Part shown: in pieces, positions 1 through 7,157 of the stretch
Layout: each line of letters opens with the position of its first letter
Position numbering within the stretch: position 1 is the first letter of the stretch
Source: Proteiniclasticum sediminis
Lineage (GTDB): Bacteria > Bacillota > Clostridia > Clostridiales > Clostridiaceae
DNA length: 64,000 nt
NCBI RefSeq assembly: GCF_018128025.1
Contig: NZ_JAGSCS010000008.1
Location: 1-64,000 of the forward strand
Reading direction: 5' to 3'
The notes under the pieces: model-generated
Database searches by the model: none
Seen by the model: only the letters and a program-made list of their open reading frames with translations
Told to the model about the DNA's origin: nothing
Translations under genes and position numbers: made by a program

Positions 1-2
1 TC

Positions 3-77
3 TATGGCTGCCAGAACGGCAAGCGGATCATCGATGACCACATGGTGAGACTCGTGATCAGCGGAGAATTAAGTTAA
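3..77 (+). CDS. 3' end of an unidentified protein (partial)
   Basis: An open frame runs in from the window edge and stops at TAA 75-77, giving the C-terminal 24 residues (…KRIIDDHMVRLVISGELS). It is followed at once by a strong hairpin, which supports a real gene end. Too little is present to assign a family. A chance open frame of this length is also possible. Confidence 0.35.
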   Translation, partial: YGCQNGKRIIDDHMVRLVISGELS

Positions 78-80
78 AAA

Positions 81-120
81 GATGGCCAGCTCAACACACC
101 GTTGAACTGGCCATCTTCTC
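81..120. terminator. Intrinsic terminator hairpin
   Basis: Arms GATGGCCAG (81-89) and CTGGCCATC (107-115) are perfectly complementary and enclose a second TCAAC/GTTGA stem. An A-run lies just upstream (76-80), so the T-rich tail is better on the minus strand; it probably works in both directions. It closes the partial gene ending at 77. Confidence 0.7.
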
Positions 121-158
121 CAGCAAACTTCGGACGCCTTATCCCGTCAGGTTTTGGA

Positions 159-166
159 CGTCCAAT
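159..166. repeat. Target site duplication, left copy
   Basis: The octamer CGTCCAAT abuts the left inverted repeat and recurs exactly at 2026-2033 abutting the right inverted repeat. An 8-bp duplication is the size expected for ISL3-family insertion. Confidence 0.93.
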
Positions 167-189
167 GGTTCTTTCCGAAGTTAGTTGAT
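167..189. repeat. IS left terminal inverted repeat
   Basis: Begins GGTTCTTTCCGAAG and ends GTTGAT; it is the exact reverse complement of 2003-2025 over all 23 bases. Its last bases form most of the TTGATA -35 hexamer. Confidence 0.95.
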
Positions 190-213
190 AAATCTATATA
201 AATGAGTTATAAT
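185..213 (+). promoter_or_regulatory. Transposase promoter
   Basis: -35 TTGATA (185-190), 17-bp spacer, -10 TATAAT (208-213). The -35 lies in the left inverted repeat. Confidence 0.75.
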
Positions 214-234
214 ATAGTTAATAACTATATTATA
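208..234. promoter_or_regulatory. 27-bp perfect palindrome abutting the transposase RBS
   Basis: Arms TATAATATAGTTA (208-220) and TAACTATATTATA (222-234) are perfectly complementary around one base. The left arm begins with the -10 box; the right arm ends on the first base of the AGGA ribosome-binding site (234-237). A transcript from the element's own promoter would start inside the palindrome and lack the left arm, whereas read-through RNA would fold the whole hairpin against the RBS. Its role as a guard against read-through, or as a repressor operator, is inference. Confidence 0.7.
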
Positions 235-242
235 GGACGGTG

Positions 243-680
243 ATGTCTTTGGAAGAACTCATAAAACTTCTTGATAACCATCTGACTCTTTTATCCACCG
301 ATTTTCAGGAGGATACCATCTACCTGTTGGTCGAGTCCACGTTGAATGAGGTATCTTGTCCATTTTGTGGAACGCTTTCTTCCCGCGTACATTCTCGATA
401 TCTGCGGGAATTCCAGGATCTACCGCTGCAAAATCGGAAGACGATCATTCGACTCCATAACCGGAAGTTTTTTTGTGATAATCCGAACTGCACTCATCGA
501 ACTTTTGCAGAACCCTTTACCTTTATCCGACCAAAATCCAAAAAGACGAATCGATTAATCGAAGAAATCATTACCCTTTCTAAAAGTATGAGTTCCATCT
601 CGGCAGAAAAATATCTTCGGAAAAATGTGGTTCGGGTTGGCAAATCCACGATTTGCGAGCTCTTAAAAAAGGGGCGGTAA
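243..680 (+). CDS. ISL3 transposase, N-terminal frame (OrfA)
   Basis: This frame encodes the DNA-binding part of an ISL3 transposase. Counting from ATG 243, it has a CX2C...CX4C zinc finger (Cys39, Cys42, Cys78, Cys83) and a helix-turn-helix-like region (about 105-140), then stops at 678-680. The catalytic domain lies in the -1 frame. ISL3 transposases are normally one continuous chain with exactly this domain order, so this is the front half of a 589-residue protein made if ribosomes slip at 665-671. ATG 243 is preferred over GTG 240 because AGGA (234-237) then sits at better distance. Alternatively the frame break is a mutation and this is a truncated product. Confidence 0.85.
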   Translation: MSLEELIKLLDNHLTLLSTDFQEDTIYLLVESTLNEVSCPFCGTLSSRVHSRYLREFQDLPLQNRKTIIRLHNRKFFCDNPNCTHRTFAEPFTFIRPKSKKTNRLIEEIITLSKSMSSISAEKYLRKNVVRVGKSTICELLKKGR

Positions 681-2011
681 TTATCGATAAGCTTGCTCTT
701 CGGATAGCTTGCATCGATGATTTTGCTTTCCGAAAAGGCCAGCGTTATGGCACGGTGCTGATTAACGTAGAAACCCGAAAAGTGGTCGACATCCTGAATT
801 CTCGGGACTTTGATGACGTGAAACGTTGGTTGGACGAGTTCCCGAATCTGCAAATCGTAAGTCGGGACGGTTCCATCACCTATCGAAAAGCCATCAGTGC
901 AGCGAATGAGAATATTATCCAGCTGAGTGACCGGTTCCATCTGATCAAAAATCTTACAGAGTATGCCAAGGGATATCTCAAGAGGACCCTTCCTGCCTAT
1001 GTTCTTGTTGAAGACATGTCACGTCCACAAGTCGAGCACCAAGATCTTCCTCGACTTCGAGAGAAATATCGCTATGCCAACAAATGGGAATTGATCTTAG
1101 CCGTCCAAAAGATGCGAAGTGACGGGTTTACCCAGAACCAAATTGCGGCAGTCTTCCGCTTGGGCAACCGCACTGTCGCAGCTTATGCGAGAGTCCTCCC
1201 TGAAGAACAAGCAAAGTATGAGGCTATCCCCATCATAAAGTCCTCGATTGCCGAAAATGAGAGCGTAAGAGCGAGCAAAATCCGAACCATCCAGGAAATG
1301 AAGGCGGAAGGCTATACAAAGATGAAAATTGCCGATGCCCTGGGCATTAGCGAACGGACTGTCCGTCGTATGCTAAATGCGGATCCTTCTGGAAAACACG
1401 GAAGGACCGGGTCCAAACGAGAGAGTAAGCTAGATCCCTATAAGGAAGAGATCCTGGAGATGTCCGCAAAGGGACAGTCCAGTCTAAAAATCTGGAAGAA
1501 TCTCCAAGCGAGAGGGTACACCGGAGGCTCGGCAATCATCCGGGACTTCTTGCAGAAATACCATATTGAAGCGACCACGGGTCCCACTACGAAATCCAAA
1601 ACACAGATTCGGATTGATCGACAATCGCTGATTGCCTTGCTCTATCGAGATCGAGCCCTCATCAAAGATCTCCGCGAAGACCACTACCACCACATCCTAA
1701 ACTACTACCCGGAGATGGAAAGAGTTCTACAGCTCTTGAAAGAGTTTAAAGCGATACTCCTGGGAAAAAACAGTCACCTGCTCCAGAGCTGGAAACAGTC
1801 CCTCGCCGAACTAAATATTCCCGAACTGAACAGTTTCCTTGTGGGGGTGGAAAAAGATGAGGAGGCGATCCGAAATGCGATCATATTCCCCTATAGCAAT
1901 GGCCTCGCAGAAGGAACCGTGAACAAAATCAAAGTGATCAAACGAATCATGTTTGGCCGATGCGGATTTGAGATGTTGAGAAAAAAGATCTTGTTAAATA
2001 ATATCAACTAA
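653..2011 (+). CDS. ISL3 transposase, catalytic frame (OrfB, reached by -1 frameshift)
   Basis: This frame carries the DDE catalytic domain: first Asp in IDDFAFRKGQRYGT (about residue 22), second in SRDGS (about 72), Glu in NGLAEGTVNKIK (about 420), the diagnostic ISL3 motif. Between them sits an inserted region with two resolvase-like helix-turn-helix segments (for example MKIADALGISERTVRRML). It overlaps OrfA by 28 nt. The only in-frame start is TTG 653 with no Shine-Dalgarno, so expression is more likely by -1 slippage at A AAA AAG (665-671), giving ...LLKKGAVIIDK... across the junction. The TAA stop (2009-2011) is inside the right inverted repeat. The frame is otherwise unbroken. Confidence 0.88.
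   Translation: MRALKKGAVIIDKLALRIACIDDFAFRKGQRYGTVLINVETRKVVDILNSRDFDDVKRWLDEFPNLQIVSRDGSITYRKAISAANENIIQLSDRFHLIKNLTEYAKGYLKRTLPAYVLVEDMSRPQVEHQDLPRLREKYRYANKWELILAVQKMRSDGFTQNQIAAVFRLGNRTVAAYARVLPEEQAKYEAIPIIKSSIAENESVRASKIRTIQEMKAEGYTKMKIADALGISERTVRRMLNADPSGKHGRTGSKRESKLDPYKEEILEMSAKGQSSLKIWKNLQARGYTGGSAIIRDFLQKYHIEATTGPTTKSKTQIRIDRQSLIALLYRDRALIKDLREDHYHHILNYYPEMERVLQLLKEFKAILLGKNSHLLQSWKQSLAELNIPELNSFLVGVEKDEEAIRNAIIFPYSNGLAEGTVNKIKVIKRIMFGRCGFEMLRKKILLNNIN
665..671 (+). other. Candidate programmed -1 frameshift heptamer
   Basis: The heptamer is A AAA AAG with zero-frame codons AAA (666-668) and AAG (669-671), the classic bacterial X XXY YYZ slippery site. A possible stem-loop follows 11 nt later: ATCGAT (683-688) with ATCGAT (713-718), plus AGC (690-692) with GCT (707-709). 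Moving back one base joins the zinc-finger frame to the DDE frame. No convincing upstream SD-like stimulator is visible. Confidence 0.7.
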
Positions 2012-2025
2012 CTTCGGAAAGAACC
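2003..2025. repeat. IS right terminal inverted repeat
   Basis: Begins ATCAACTAACTTCGG and ends AAAGAACC; it is the exact complement of 167-189. It contains the transposase stop codon at 2009-2011. Confidence 0.95.
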
Positions 2026-2033
2026 CGTCCAAT
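2026..2033. repeat. Target site duplication, right copy
   Basis: CGTCCAAT, identical to 159-166. From 2034 to 2122 no gene is seen; a small CAAGTA/TACTTG hairpin lies at 2050-2065. Confidence 0.93.
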
Positions 2034-2122
2034 CGTAGCAGTAACACTTCAAGTAAGGGTACTTGTTCGTAGAGTGTGGCCCAAGCATAACAAAACGATG
2101 CATATGTCGAATAAAATTTACC

Positions 2123-2617
2123 TCAACTTACGAAACAAAGTATTCTGTACTTTCCATTGATCTCATAAGCAAATACATCACCGCTTCGAAATAGCGGAAG
2201 TTTTTCTGCGTTGAATCTTACATATTTCTCCATTGGTACTTTGCGCTTCTTGATTTTTCCTCTTGGTGTAGATAGCGAATTCAAAAATATCTCAAGTTTT
2301 TTTTGACGCAACTTCAAGTCACTTTCTGTTGCTTCTAATTCACTGTAAAAAACGATATTTTCACCGGACTTGATAATGCACGAGATTTTCTCCATGACCT
2401 CATCTGATACGCCCCCACACATCCATTCAGCCTTCCCTATGGCAAAATAGACATCATGAAGAATCCCGTCGTTGCTGTCAAACTCCTCCAAATATTCATC
2501 TAAGATGTCATTTCTGATATTGGAAAGTGGTTTTCCTTGGTCGTACTCTTCCATAAATCTTTCATAAATTTCGCAATACTCGTCGCTTTGTACTATTCCC
2601 ATTCCCCAAACGCCCAT
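2123..2617 (-). CDS. Hypothetical protein with DUF4259-like N-terminus
   Basis: A 164-residue protein of unknown function. It opens MGVWGMGIVQSDEYCEIYE, the MGxWGxxIxxxD pattern of the DUF4259 group, and ends with an FRSGDVFAYEINGKYRI segment reminiscent of the GDVFA strand of immunity-protein-like families; both are pattern impressions. There is no signal peptide or membrane segment. The longer frame begins with a TTG at 2635, but AAAGGTGG just upstream of ATG 2617 makes that the start. It stands alone next to the insertion sequence, with no partner toxin visible. It may be an accessory gene. Confidence 0.7.
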   Translation of the reverse strand: MGVWGMGIVQSDEYCEIYERFMEEYDQGKPLSNIRNDILDEYLEEFDSNDGILHDVYFAIGKAEWMCGGVSDEVMEKISCIIKSGENIVFYSELEATESDLKLRQKKLEIFLNSLSTPRGKIKKRKVPMEKYVRFNAEKLPLFRSGDVFAYEINGKYRILCFVS

Positions 2618-2953
2618 ATTTACCACCTTTTTCAATTCATGTGTACTAACGTCATATTACTTTGAATAAATCAATAATAATACTAATCTTATGGTTAAAA
2701 TTATTCTAAGTACTATGAATCTTTTCTTTGGGAAAGATTTCATGTATTTACCAAGCGACACTCTTATACGTTATAATCAATGAAAAGGAGTATGAGGTAG
2801 TGTTTAAATCAAGATACTGAATATATCTCGATATTCGAAACTTCACCTGGCGAAAGTACAATATGTAGATACAACTCACACCCCCCTACCTAGTTTTCAA
2901 TGATCTCAAGGTAGGGGGGTGGAAAATCGATTTTTTAATTTTTATACTATTCT
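2618..2953. other. Intergenic stretch with a 13-bp inverted repeat
   Basis: AT-rich and without a convincing ORF. Its one clear element is the C/G-rich inverted repeat at 2879-2921; otherwise nothing is seen. Confidence 0.6.
2879..2921. terminator. GC-rich hairpin, possible terminator
   Basis: Arms CACCCCCCTACCT (2879-2891) and AGGTAGGGGGGTG (2909-2921) pair perfectly over 13 bp with a 17-nt loop. It lies downstream of the minus-strand DUF1428 gene, but no T-run follows on that strand; on the plus strand a T-rich stretch starts about 10 nt later. It may be a terminator or a processing site. Confidence 0.5.
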
Positions 2954-3334
2954 TTAACCTTCTACTTCGACTTGGAAACCACCATACGCCATTCGCTTGA
3001 TGTCAAAAGGCATCAACATATCTGTCATTCCATCCATTTGTTTGTCCATTTCTTCCATCATCTTCGCATTAACTTCATCTCGGTGTTCTTTTGACTTAAA
3101 AACGATAAAAGAAAACCATACTGTTTCATCATTCTTTGCTCCGGCCATTTCCGGAAAAGTACGTGCACTTCCTCCGCCCATATCTTGTGGAACCATATCA
3201 TTTCCACAACACTCATAATATTCTAAGGCACCAAGCTTCATCCAAATATTCCGACCCTCTTCGGCCATTTTCTTATATTCTTCAGTTTTATCATTTGGCA
3301 CGACCAATACAAATCCGTCCACATATTTCGCCAT
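2954..3334 (-). CDS. DUF1428 (YbaA-like) family protein
   Basis: A 126-residue cytosolic protein of the DUF1428/YbaA family, which adopts a dimeric alpha/beta-barrel fold; the biochemical role of the family is not established. Diagnostic features are the start MAKYVDGFVLVVP, the central region DETVWFSFIVFKSKEHRDEVNAKMM, and the terminal PFDIKRMAYGGF. The length is typical for the family. The longer frame begins at TTG 3346, but AAGGTG nine bases before ATG 3334 marks that as the start. A 24-bp dyad lies upstream at 3363-3386 and may control it. Confidence 0.85.
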   Translation of the reverse strand: MAKYVDGFVLVVPNDKTEEYKKMAEEGRNIWMKLGALEYYECCGNDMVPQDMGGGSARTFPEMAGAKNDETVWFSFIVFKSKEHRDEVNAKMMEEMDKQMDGMTDMLMPFDIKRMAYGGFQVEVEG

Positions 3335-3362
3335 TTTACTCAACACCTTTCTTCTAAAATAG

Positions 3363-3386
3363 TATTGTAAATTAGTATATACAATA
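3363..3386. promoter_or_regulatory. Dyad-symmetric candidate operator of the DUF1428 gene
   Basis: TATTGTA (3363-3369) and TACAATA (3380-3386) form a perfect interrupted palindrome about 30 bp before the start codon. A loose minus-strand promoter, TTGTAA-17-TAATTT, would overlap it. This is a typical repressor layout, but the regulator is unknown. Confidence 0.45.
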
Positions 3387-3565
3387 ATGTTTTACAAAAT
3401 TGTATTGTATTAAATGACATTTATCAAGGCGATCGACATGACGAAACTGTAAATTTGATTTCATAATTGAAGGTCGCATTTAGTAATATTATTTGAAATA
3501 TCTAAATTGGTAATAATGGATATACAATCTCAAAAACAGAAGAAGTTATGATTCTAGACTTTTTG

Positions 3566-3612
3566 TAAAACAAAAACCACCTACTGATGAATAACTCATC
3601 CATAGGTGGTTT
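3566..3612 (-). terminator. Terminator of ssrA
   Basis: Read on the minus strand, AAACCACCTA and TAGGTGGTTT form a 10-bp stem followed by TTGTTTTAC. It lies directly behind the CCA end of tmRNA. Confidence 0.8.
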
Positions 3613-3618
3613 CATAAA

Positions 3619-3969
3619 TGGTGGAGATGAGGGGTGTCGAACCCCTGTCCGAAAACCGTCAAACCTGACTTTCTACGAGTGTAGCATCGTAATCAAATTT
3701 CCCTTCTTTGGAGGTTACGTGCAGACTCCAAAGTTGGTAGCTTCATGAATCCCGTTTCTGAGGCAAAGCTTACTCAGACTCGTTTTTCCGCTAATCGGCG
3801 CTCTAGTCCCAGGCAGCGGACATCCCGGGTAGAACGTAGCAGACTAAGCTGCTAGTGCAAAATTATCTTCTGCGTTTACATTATGCCATCGTTGTTTAAA
3901 GAAGGACCATGACTTCCTTCTACTCGCTTATCAAATCCTCCGTGTCCCCGTCGAAGCCAATACATCCCC
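3619..3969 (-). ncRNA. ssrA: Transfer-messenger RNA (tmRNA)
   Basis: This RNA rescues stalled ribosomes and tags the unfinished peptide for degradation. On the minus strand it begins GGGGATGTATTGGCTTCGAC, the conserved tmRNA 5' end with GGCTTCGACGGGG, and ends GGGGTTCGACACCCC...CACCA, an encoded T-arm and CCA tail. At 351 nt its length is typical. The internal tag frame (3844-3879) reads GTA AAC GCA GAA GAT AAT TTT GCA CTA GCA GCT TAG, giving (V)NAEDNFALAA; the resume codon would be GTA rather than the usual GCA, so its exact position is uncertain. SmpB, its protein partner, is not encoded beside it. Confidence 0.95.
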
Positions 3970-3987
3970 GTGTATTGCACTAGTATC

Positions 3988-4015
3988 ATTATAACGGGAA
4001 ATCCTTAAAATACAA
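3988..4015 (-). promoter_or_regulatory. Promoter of ssrA
   Basis: Minus strand -35 TTGTAT (4010-4015), 16-bp spacer, -10 TATAAT (3988-3993). Predicted start is about a dozen bases before the mature 5' end, consistent with RNase P processing. Confidence 0.7.
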
Positions 4016-4196
4016 TAAAACTCCGGAAATAATCCCGTGACCGCCTCAGATGAGGTTCTTTATAAATATCACCTCTTCTGCTTCAGCCTCTAAAAATTCG
4101 CAATTATCCATAAATAATCTGTTAATAAATATTTAACTTTTCAGTGAGATAGTGTAGAATATGGCTAAGGATAATCTTTATCGGGTGGTGAGGACC

Positions 4197-4838
4197 ATGA
4201 AGCTTTTGATCATAGGCGACAGTTTAGTGACCGGCTACGGCGTACCTTCAGGAAAAGCCTGGCTGGATCTCGTGCAGCAAGGCTGCCAGCTGAGTATTCT
4301 CAATAAAGGAATCAATGGCGATACCACATCGGATGTCCTCGTCCGTTTTTCGGAAGACGTCCTAGCCCATCGTCCGGACACGGTATTCATCCTGGCCGGA
4401 ACCAATGATGCCTTGCGGGGAAGAACCGCTAACTTCATTTACAACAACGTCCTGGAAATGATTCGCCTGTGCAATGAGAACGGTATCCAGCCCATTCTCA
4501 TCCTGCAGCCGAACATCCTCATCGAACCGGCGGAAAAAGCCCATGAGGATGAGACCGGCGCCTGCACCCAGGCTTCTCACACACTGAAACGCTATCGAAG
4601 ACTCATTGAAGATTACTGCATTGATGAACACATCGATGTCATAGACTTCAGCAAAGCCTTTACGGAAGCCGATCTCAGCATCGAACCTGAGCGCTATTTC
4701 TATGACGGCATCCACATGACGGAAGCTGCCCATAAAAAAGTGGCAGACAAGTTTATGTACAAGTTCAATGTGATCCTCCTTCAACGGAAACAGACGGGAC
4801 TCATCATCAAGATCGATCCCTTATCCAGCGGCAAATAG
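4197..4838 (+). CDS. SGNH/GDSL-family hydrolase (esterase/lysophospholipase-like)
   Basis: A 213-residue SGNH hydrolase, likely hydrolysing ester bonds in lipids or acylated sugars; the substrate cannot be told. Block I is GDSL (residues 8-11) with the nucleophilic Ser, block II is the Gly of NKGINGD, block III is GTND with the oxyanion Asn, and block V is DGIH with catalytic Asp and His near the C-terminus. No signal peptide is present, so it is probably cytosolic. The frame is open from ATG 4161, but GGTGAGG before ATG 4197 (MKLLIIGDS) sets the start. It occupies, on the opposite strand, the place where smpB usually lies between rnr and ssrA. Confidence 0.88.
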   Translation: MKLLIIGDSLVTGYGVPSGKAWLDLVQQGCQLSILNKGINGDTTSDVLVRFSEDVLAHRPDTVFILAGTNDALRGRTANFIYNNVLEMIRLCNENGIQPILILQPNILIEPAEKAHEDETGACTQASHTLKRYRRLIEDYCIDEHIDVIDFSKAFTEADLSIEPERYFYDGIHMTEAAHKKVADKFMYKFNVILLQRKQTGLIIKIDPLSSGK

Positions 4839-4878
4839 CACATGGCGGTGAATCTTCACCGCCATGTCTTTTTTTATT
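4838..4878 (+). terminator. Terminator of the GDSL hydrolase gene
   Basis: ACATGGCGGTGAA (4840-4852) and TTCACCGCCATGT (4855-4867) form a 13-bp stem followed by CTTTTTTTTATT. It separates this gene from the convergent rnr. Confidence 0.9.
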
Positions 4879-6996
4879 CTACTCTTCTTCACTGCTGATT
4901 TCGAAGAAAATCTCATGGGTATCCAAATTCACATTGGACACCAACACGGTGATCTTCTCGCCCAGGGAAAACTTCTTTCCATTATGTTCCCCGGTGAGGG
5001 TCATGTATCGCTCATCATAGACGTAGTAGTCATCGTACATGGCCGTGATGTGGATCAGCCCTTCAATGGTATTGGGCAATTCCACAAAGAGCCCAAAGCT
5101 GGTGACGGAAGAAATGATCCCTTCGAAGGTTTCCCCCAGATGACCATGCATGTACTCCGCTTTCTTCAGGGCATCCAGTTCCCGCTCGGCGTCTACGGCA
5201 ACGCGCTCCATTTCAGAAGCCTGTTTCGATGCGTCAGCAACAAAGGGGATCAGGAGACGAGCCCGTTTTTCATCAATGCCCCCATTGAGATACTCTTTGA
5301 TGATCCGATGGATGGCCAGATCCGGATAACGACGGATGGGCGAGGTAAAGTGCGTGTAGTATGTGGCCGCCAGACCAAAATGACCGATGTTTTCCGGGGC
5401 ATACTTTGCCTGCATCATGCTTCGAAGAAGAAGCTTGGAGAGCACGGGCTCCTCATTCTTTCCCTGGACCTTCTCCAGGATTTCCTGGAGGATCTTTGGC
5501 TGGACACCGGCAAAGAGCTTCACCGGGTAACCCAGGTTAAAGGAGAACTCCGTAAAGGCCTTCAGCTTCTCCGCATCGGGCTCCTCATGGATTCGGTAAA
5601 TAAAGGGCAGATGGGTCCAGAACATATGCTCAGCCACCGTTTCATTGGCCGCCAGCATGAACTCCTCAATCATCCGGTTGGAGATTTCCCGAGGATAGAG
5701 GGATACGGAAACAGGCTTGCCCAGTTTGTCCAGCTCAATCTTGCTCTCCGGGAAGTCAAACTCAATGGATCCTCTGCGATGTCGCTTGGCTTCCAGGATC
5801 CCCTGGAGCTCCTGCATGTCTTTCAGCATGGGAATAAAGGGCTCATATTTTTCCAATGCGCCGCCTCGCTCCCCTTCCAGGACCTTCGTCACTTCCTCAT
5901 AGGTGGCTCGAAGCTTAGAAGAGATCACAGACTCGTAGATCTCATGTTCCACCACTTGCCCCTTTGCATCGAAGATCATATCGCAGCTGAGGGTCAGCTT
6001 TGGCTCAAAGGGATTGAGGGAGCACAGATTATTTGACAGCTTCTTCGGCAGCATGGGAATGACGAGATCCAGAAGGTACACGGACGTCGCCCGTTTGAAG
6101 GCCTCTTTGTCGATGGGACTTCCCTCCCGGACGTAGTGGGTAACATCGGCAATGTGGACGCTGAGCTTGAACTTGCCGTCCTTTAGCCGCTCCACCGATA
6201 CGGCATCATCCAGATCCTTGGCATCGGCGCCATCAATGGTCATGATGGACGCATGGCGCAGATCCCGGCGTCTGGCCAGTTCCGCTTCGGGAATTTCCTC
6301 GGGAATCCGGTCGGTATACCCCATGACCTTGGGTGAAAACTCTTCCGGCAGGTTGAATTTCTTCACAATGGTGAGAATATCCACACCCTTGTCCCCTTTT
6401 TTCCCCAGAATTTCTGTAATCATCCCCTCCGGGTTTCTGCCCTTCTCCGGCCATTTGGTGATTTCCACCACCACCACATCCCCGGTTTCCGCAAAGTTCC
6501 GATGCTTCTTGTGGATAAAGATATCATGCTTGATCTTCTGATCCTCCGGAAGAACAAAGCCAAAGGCTTTTCCTTCCTCATAGACGCCGATGACCTTATT
6601 GTTTTTCCGTTCCAGCACCTGAAGGATTTCTCCTTCCGCCCGCTTGGTTCCTGCGGTTTCCCGAAGGACTTTCGCCTGAACTTTATCGCCGTTCATGGCG
6701 TCTTTCATGGCATTCTCCGGGATAAAAATATCCCCCAGGCCTTCGCCGCGGAACACAAACCCAAAGCCCCGCTTATTCACATCCAGGCGACCGCTGTAGA
6801 CCCCATAGGGCTCCGGAAGGGCAATTTTTTCTTTTTTAAGTTTAATAACCAGGCCTTCGCGCACCATCTGCTCAATCACTTTCCGAAGCTCCTTGCGCTC
6901 TCCTTTGTCCAAACCCATGGCATCCGCCATTTCCTCGGTGTTTAGGGGCTTGTACTGGTGTTCGCCCAGCATGGTCATTATTTTTTCACTTAACAT
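4879..6996 (-). CDS. rnr: Ribonuclease R
   Basis: A 705-residue 3'-5' exoribonuclease that degrades structured RNA and takes part in tmRNA-linked decay. Domain order is N-terminal winged helix (about 1-60), cold-shock domains (about 65-225), RNB catalytic domain with DGADAKDLDDAV (about 262-275) holding the Mg-binding Asp residues, and a C-terminal S1 domain (about 620-700) ending in an acidic tail. The open frame continues upstream to 7155 but GGAGGT before ATG 6996 (MLSEKIMTMLG) and the promoter at 7043-7071 fix the start. The secG-(hydrolase)-rnr-ssrA order resembles that of Bacillus, except that smpB is missing and hppA is inserted. Confidence 0.96.
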   Translation of the reverse strand: MLSEKIMTMLGEHQYKPLNTEEMADAMGLDKGERKELRKVIEQMVREGLVIKLKKEKIALPEPYGVYSGRLDVNKRGFGFVFRGEGLGDIFIPENAMKDAMNGDKVQAKVLRETAGTKRAEGEILQVLERKNNKVIGVYEEGKAFGFVLPEDQKIKHDIFIHKKHRNFAETGDVVVVEITKWPEKGRNPEGMITEILGKKGDKGVDILTIVKKFNLPEEFSPKVMGYTDRIPEEIPEAELARRRDLRHASIMTIDGADAKDLDDAVSVERLKDGKFKLSVHIADVTHYVREGSPIDKEAFKRATSVYLLDLVIPMLPKKLSNNLCSLNPFEPKLTLSCDMIFDAKGQVVEHEIYESVISSKLRATYEEVTKVLEGERGGALEKYEPFIPMLKDMQELQGILEAKRHRRGSIEFDFPESKIELDKLGKPVSVSLYPREISNRMIEEFMLAANETVAEHMFWTHLPFIYRIHEEPDAEKLKAFTEFSFNLGYPVKLFAGVQPKILQEILEKVQGKNEEPVLSKLLLRSMMQAKYAPENIGHFGLAATYYTHFTSPIRRYPDLAIHRIIKEYLNGGIDEKRARLLIPFVADASKQASEMERVAVDAERELDALKKAEYMHGHLGETFEGIISSVTSFGLFVELPNTIEGLIHITAMYDDYYVYDERYMTLTGEHNGKKFSLGEKITVLVSNVNLDTHEIFFEISSEEE

Positions 6997-7042
6997 TCGT
7001 ACCTCCAAATCCGTCTTCTTTTGAAGACAGAAACATGTTCTC

Positions 7043-7071
7043 ATAGTAAGAGTATACTCTAAAAACATCAA
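7043..7071 (-). promoter_or_regulatory. Candidate rnr promoter with palindrome in the spacer
   Basis: Minus strand -35 TTGATG (7066-7071), 17-bp spacer, -10 TACTAT (7043-7048). The spacer holds the perfect 12-bp palindrome AGAGTATACTCT (7049-7060), which could be an operator. Confidence 0.45.
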
Positions 7072-7121
7072 GGTTTTGCCATTGTCCAAAAAATTAACGA
7101 ATTCTGTACAAAAGAATCCAA

Positions 7122-7150
7122 GGGAAAAGGCAGCCCGAAAGCTGCCTTTT
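7122..7150 (-). terminator. Terminator of hppA
   Basis: AAAAGGCAGC (7125-7134) pairs with GCTGCCTTTT (7141-7150); on the minus strand the stem ends in TTTT. It separates hppA from rnr. Confidence 0.8.
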
Positions 7151-7157
7151 TGCACGA

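Larger units (their letters stand above)
167..2025 (+). mobile_element. ISL3-family insertion sequence, structurally intact
   Basis: The element is 1859 bp, bounded by perfect 23-bp inverted repeats and flanked by an 8-bp direct repeat. It carries one transposase locus in two overlapping frames with a zinc finger, helix-turn-helix segments and all three DDE residues. The left repeat supplies the -35 box of the transposase promoter and the right repeat contains the transposase stop codon, so coding and terminal functions are tightly packed. It sits in an intergenic stretch between the terminator at 81-120 and a convergent minus-strand gene, and does not visibly break a gene. Perfect ends and perfect duplication indicate a recent insertion. 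Confidence 0.95.

Noticed and set aside
4864-6036. A 390-residue open frame on the plus strand opposite rnr
   Set aside because: No RBS, begins inside the terminator T-run, and no recognisable domain.
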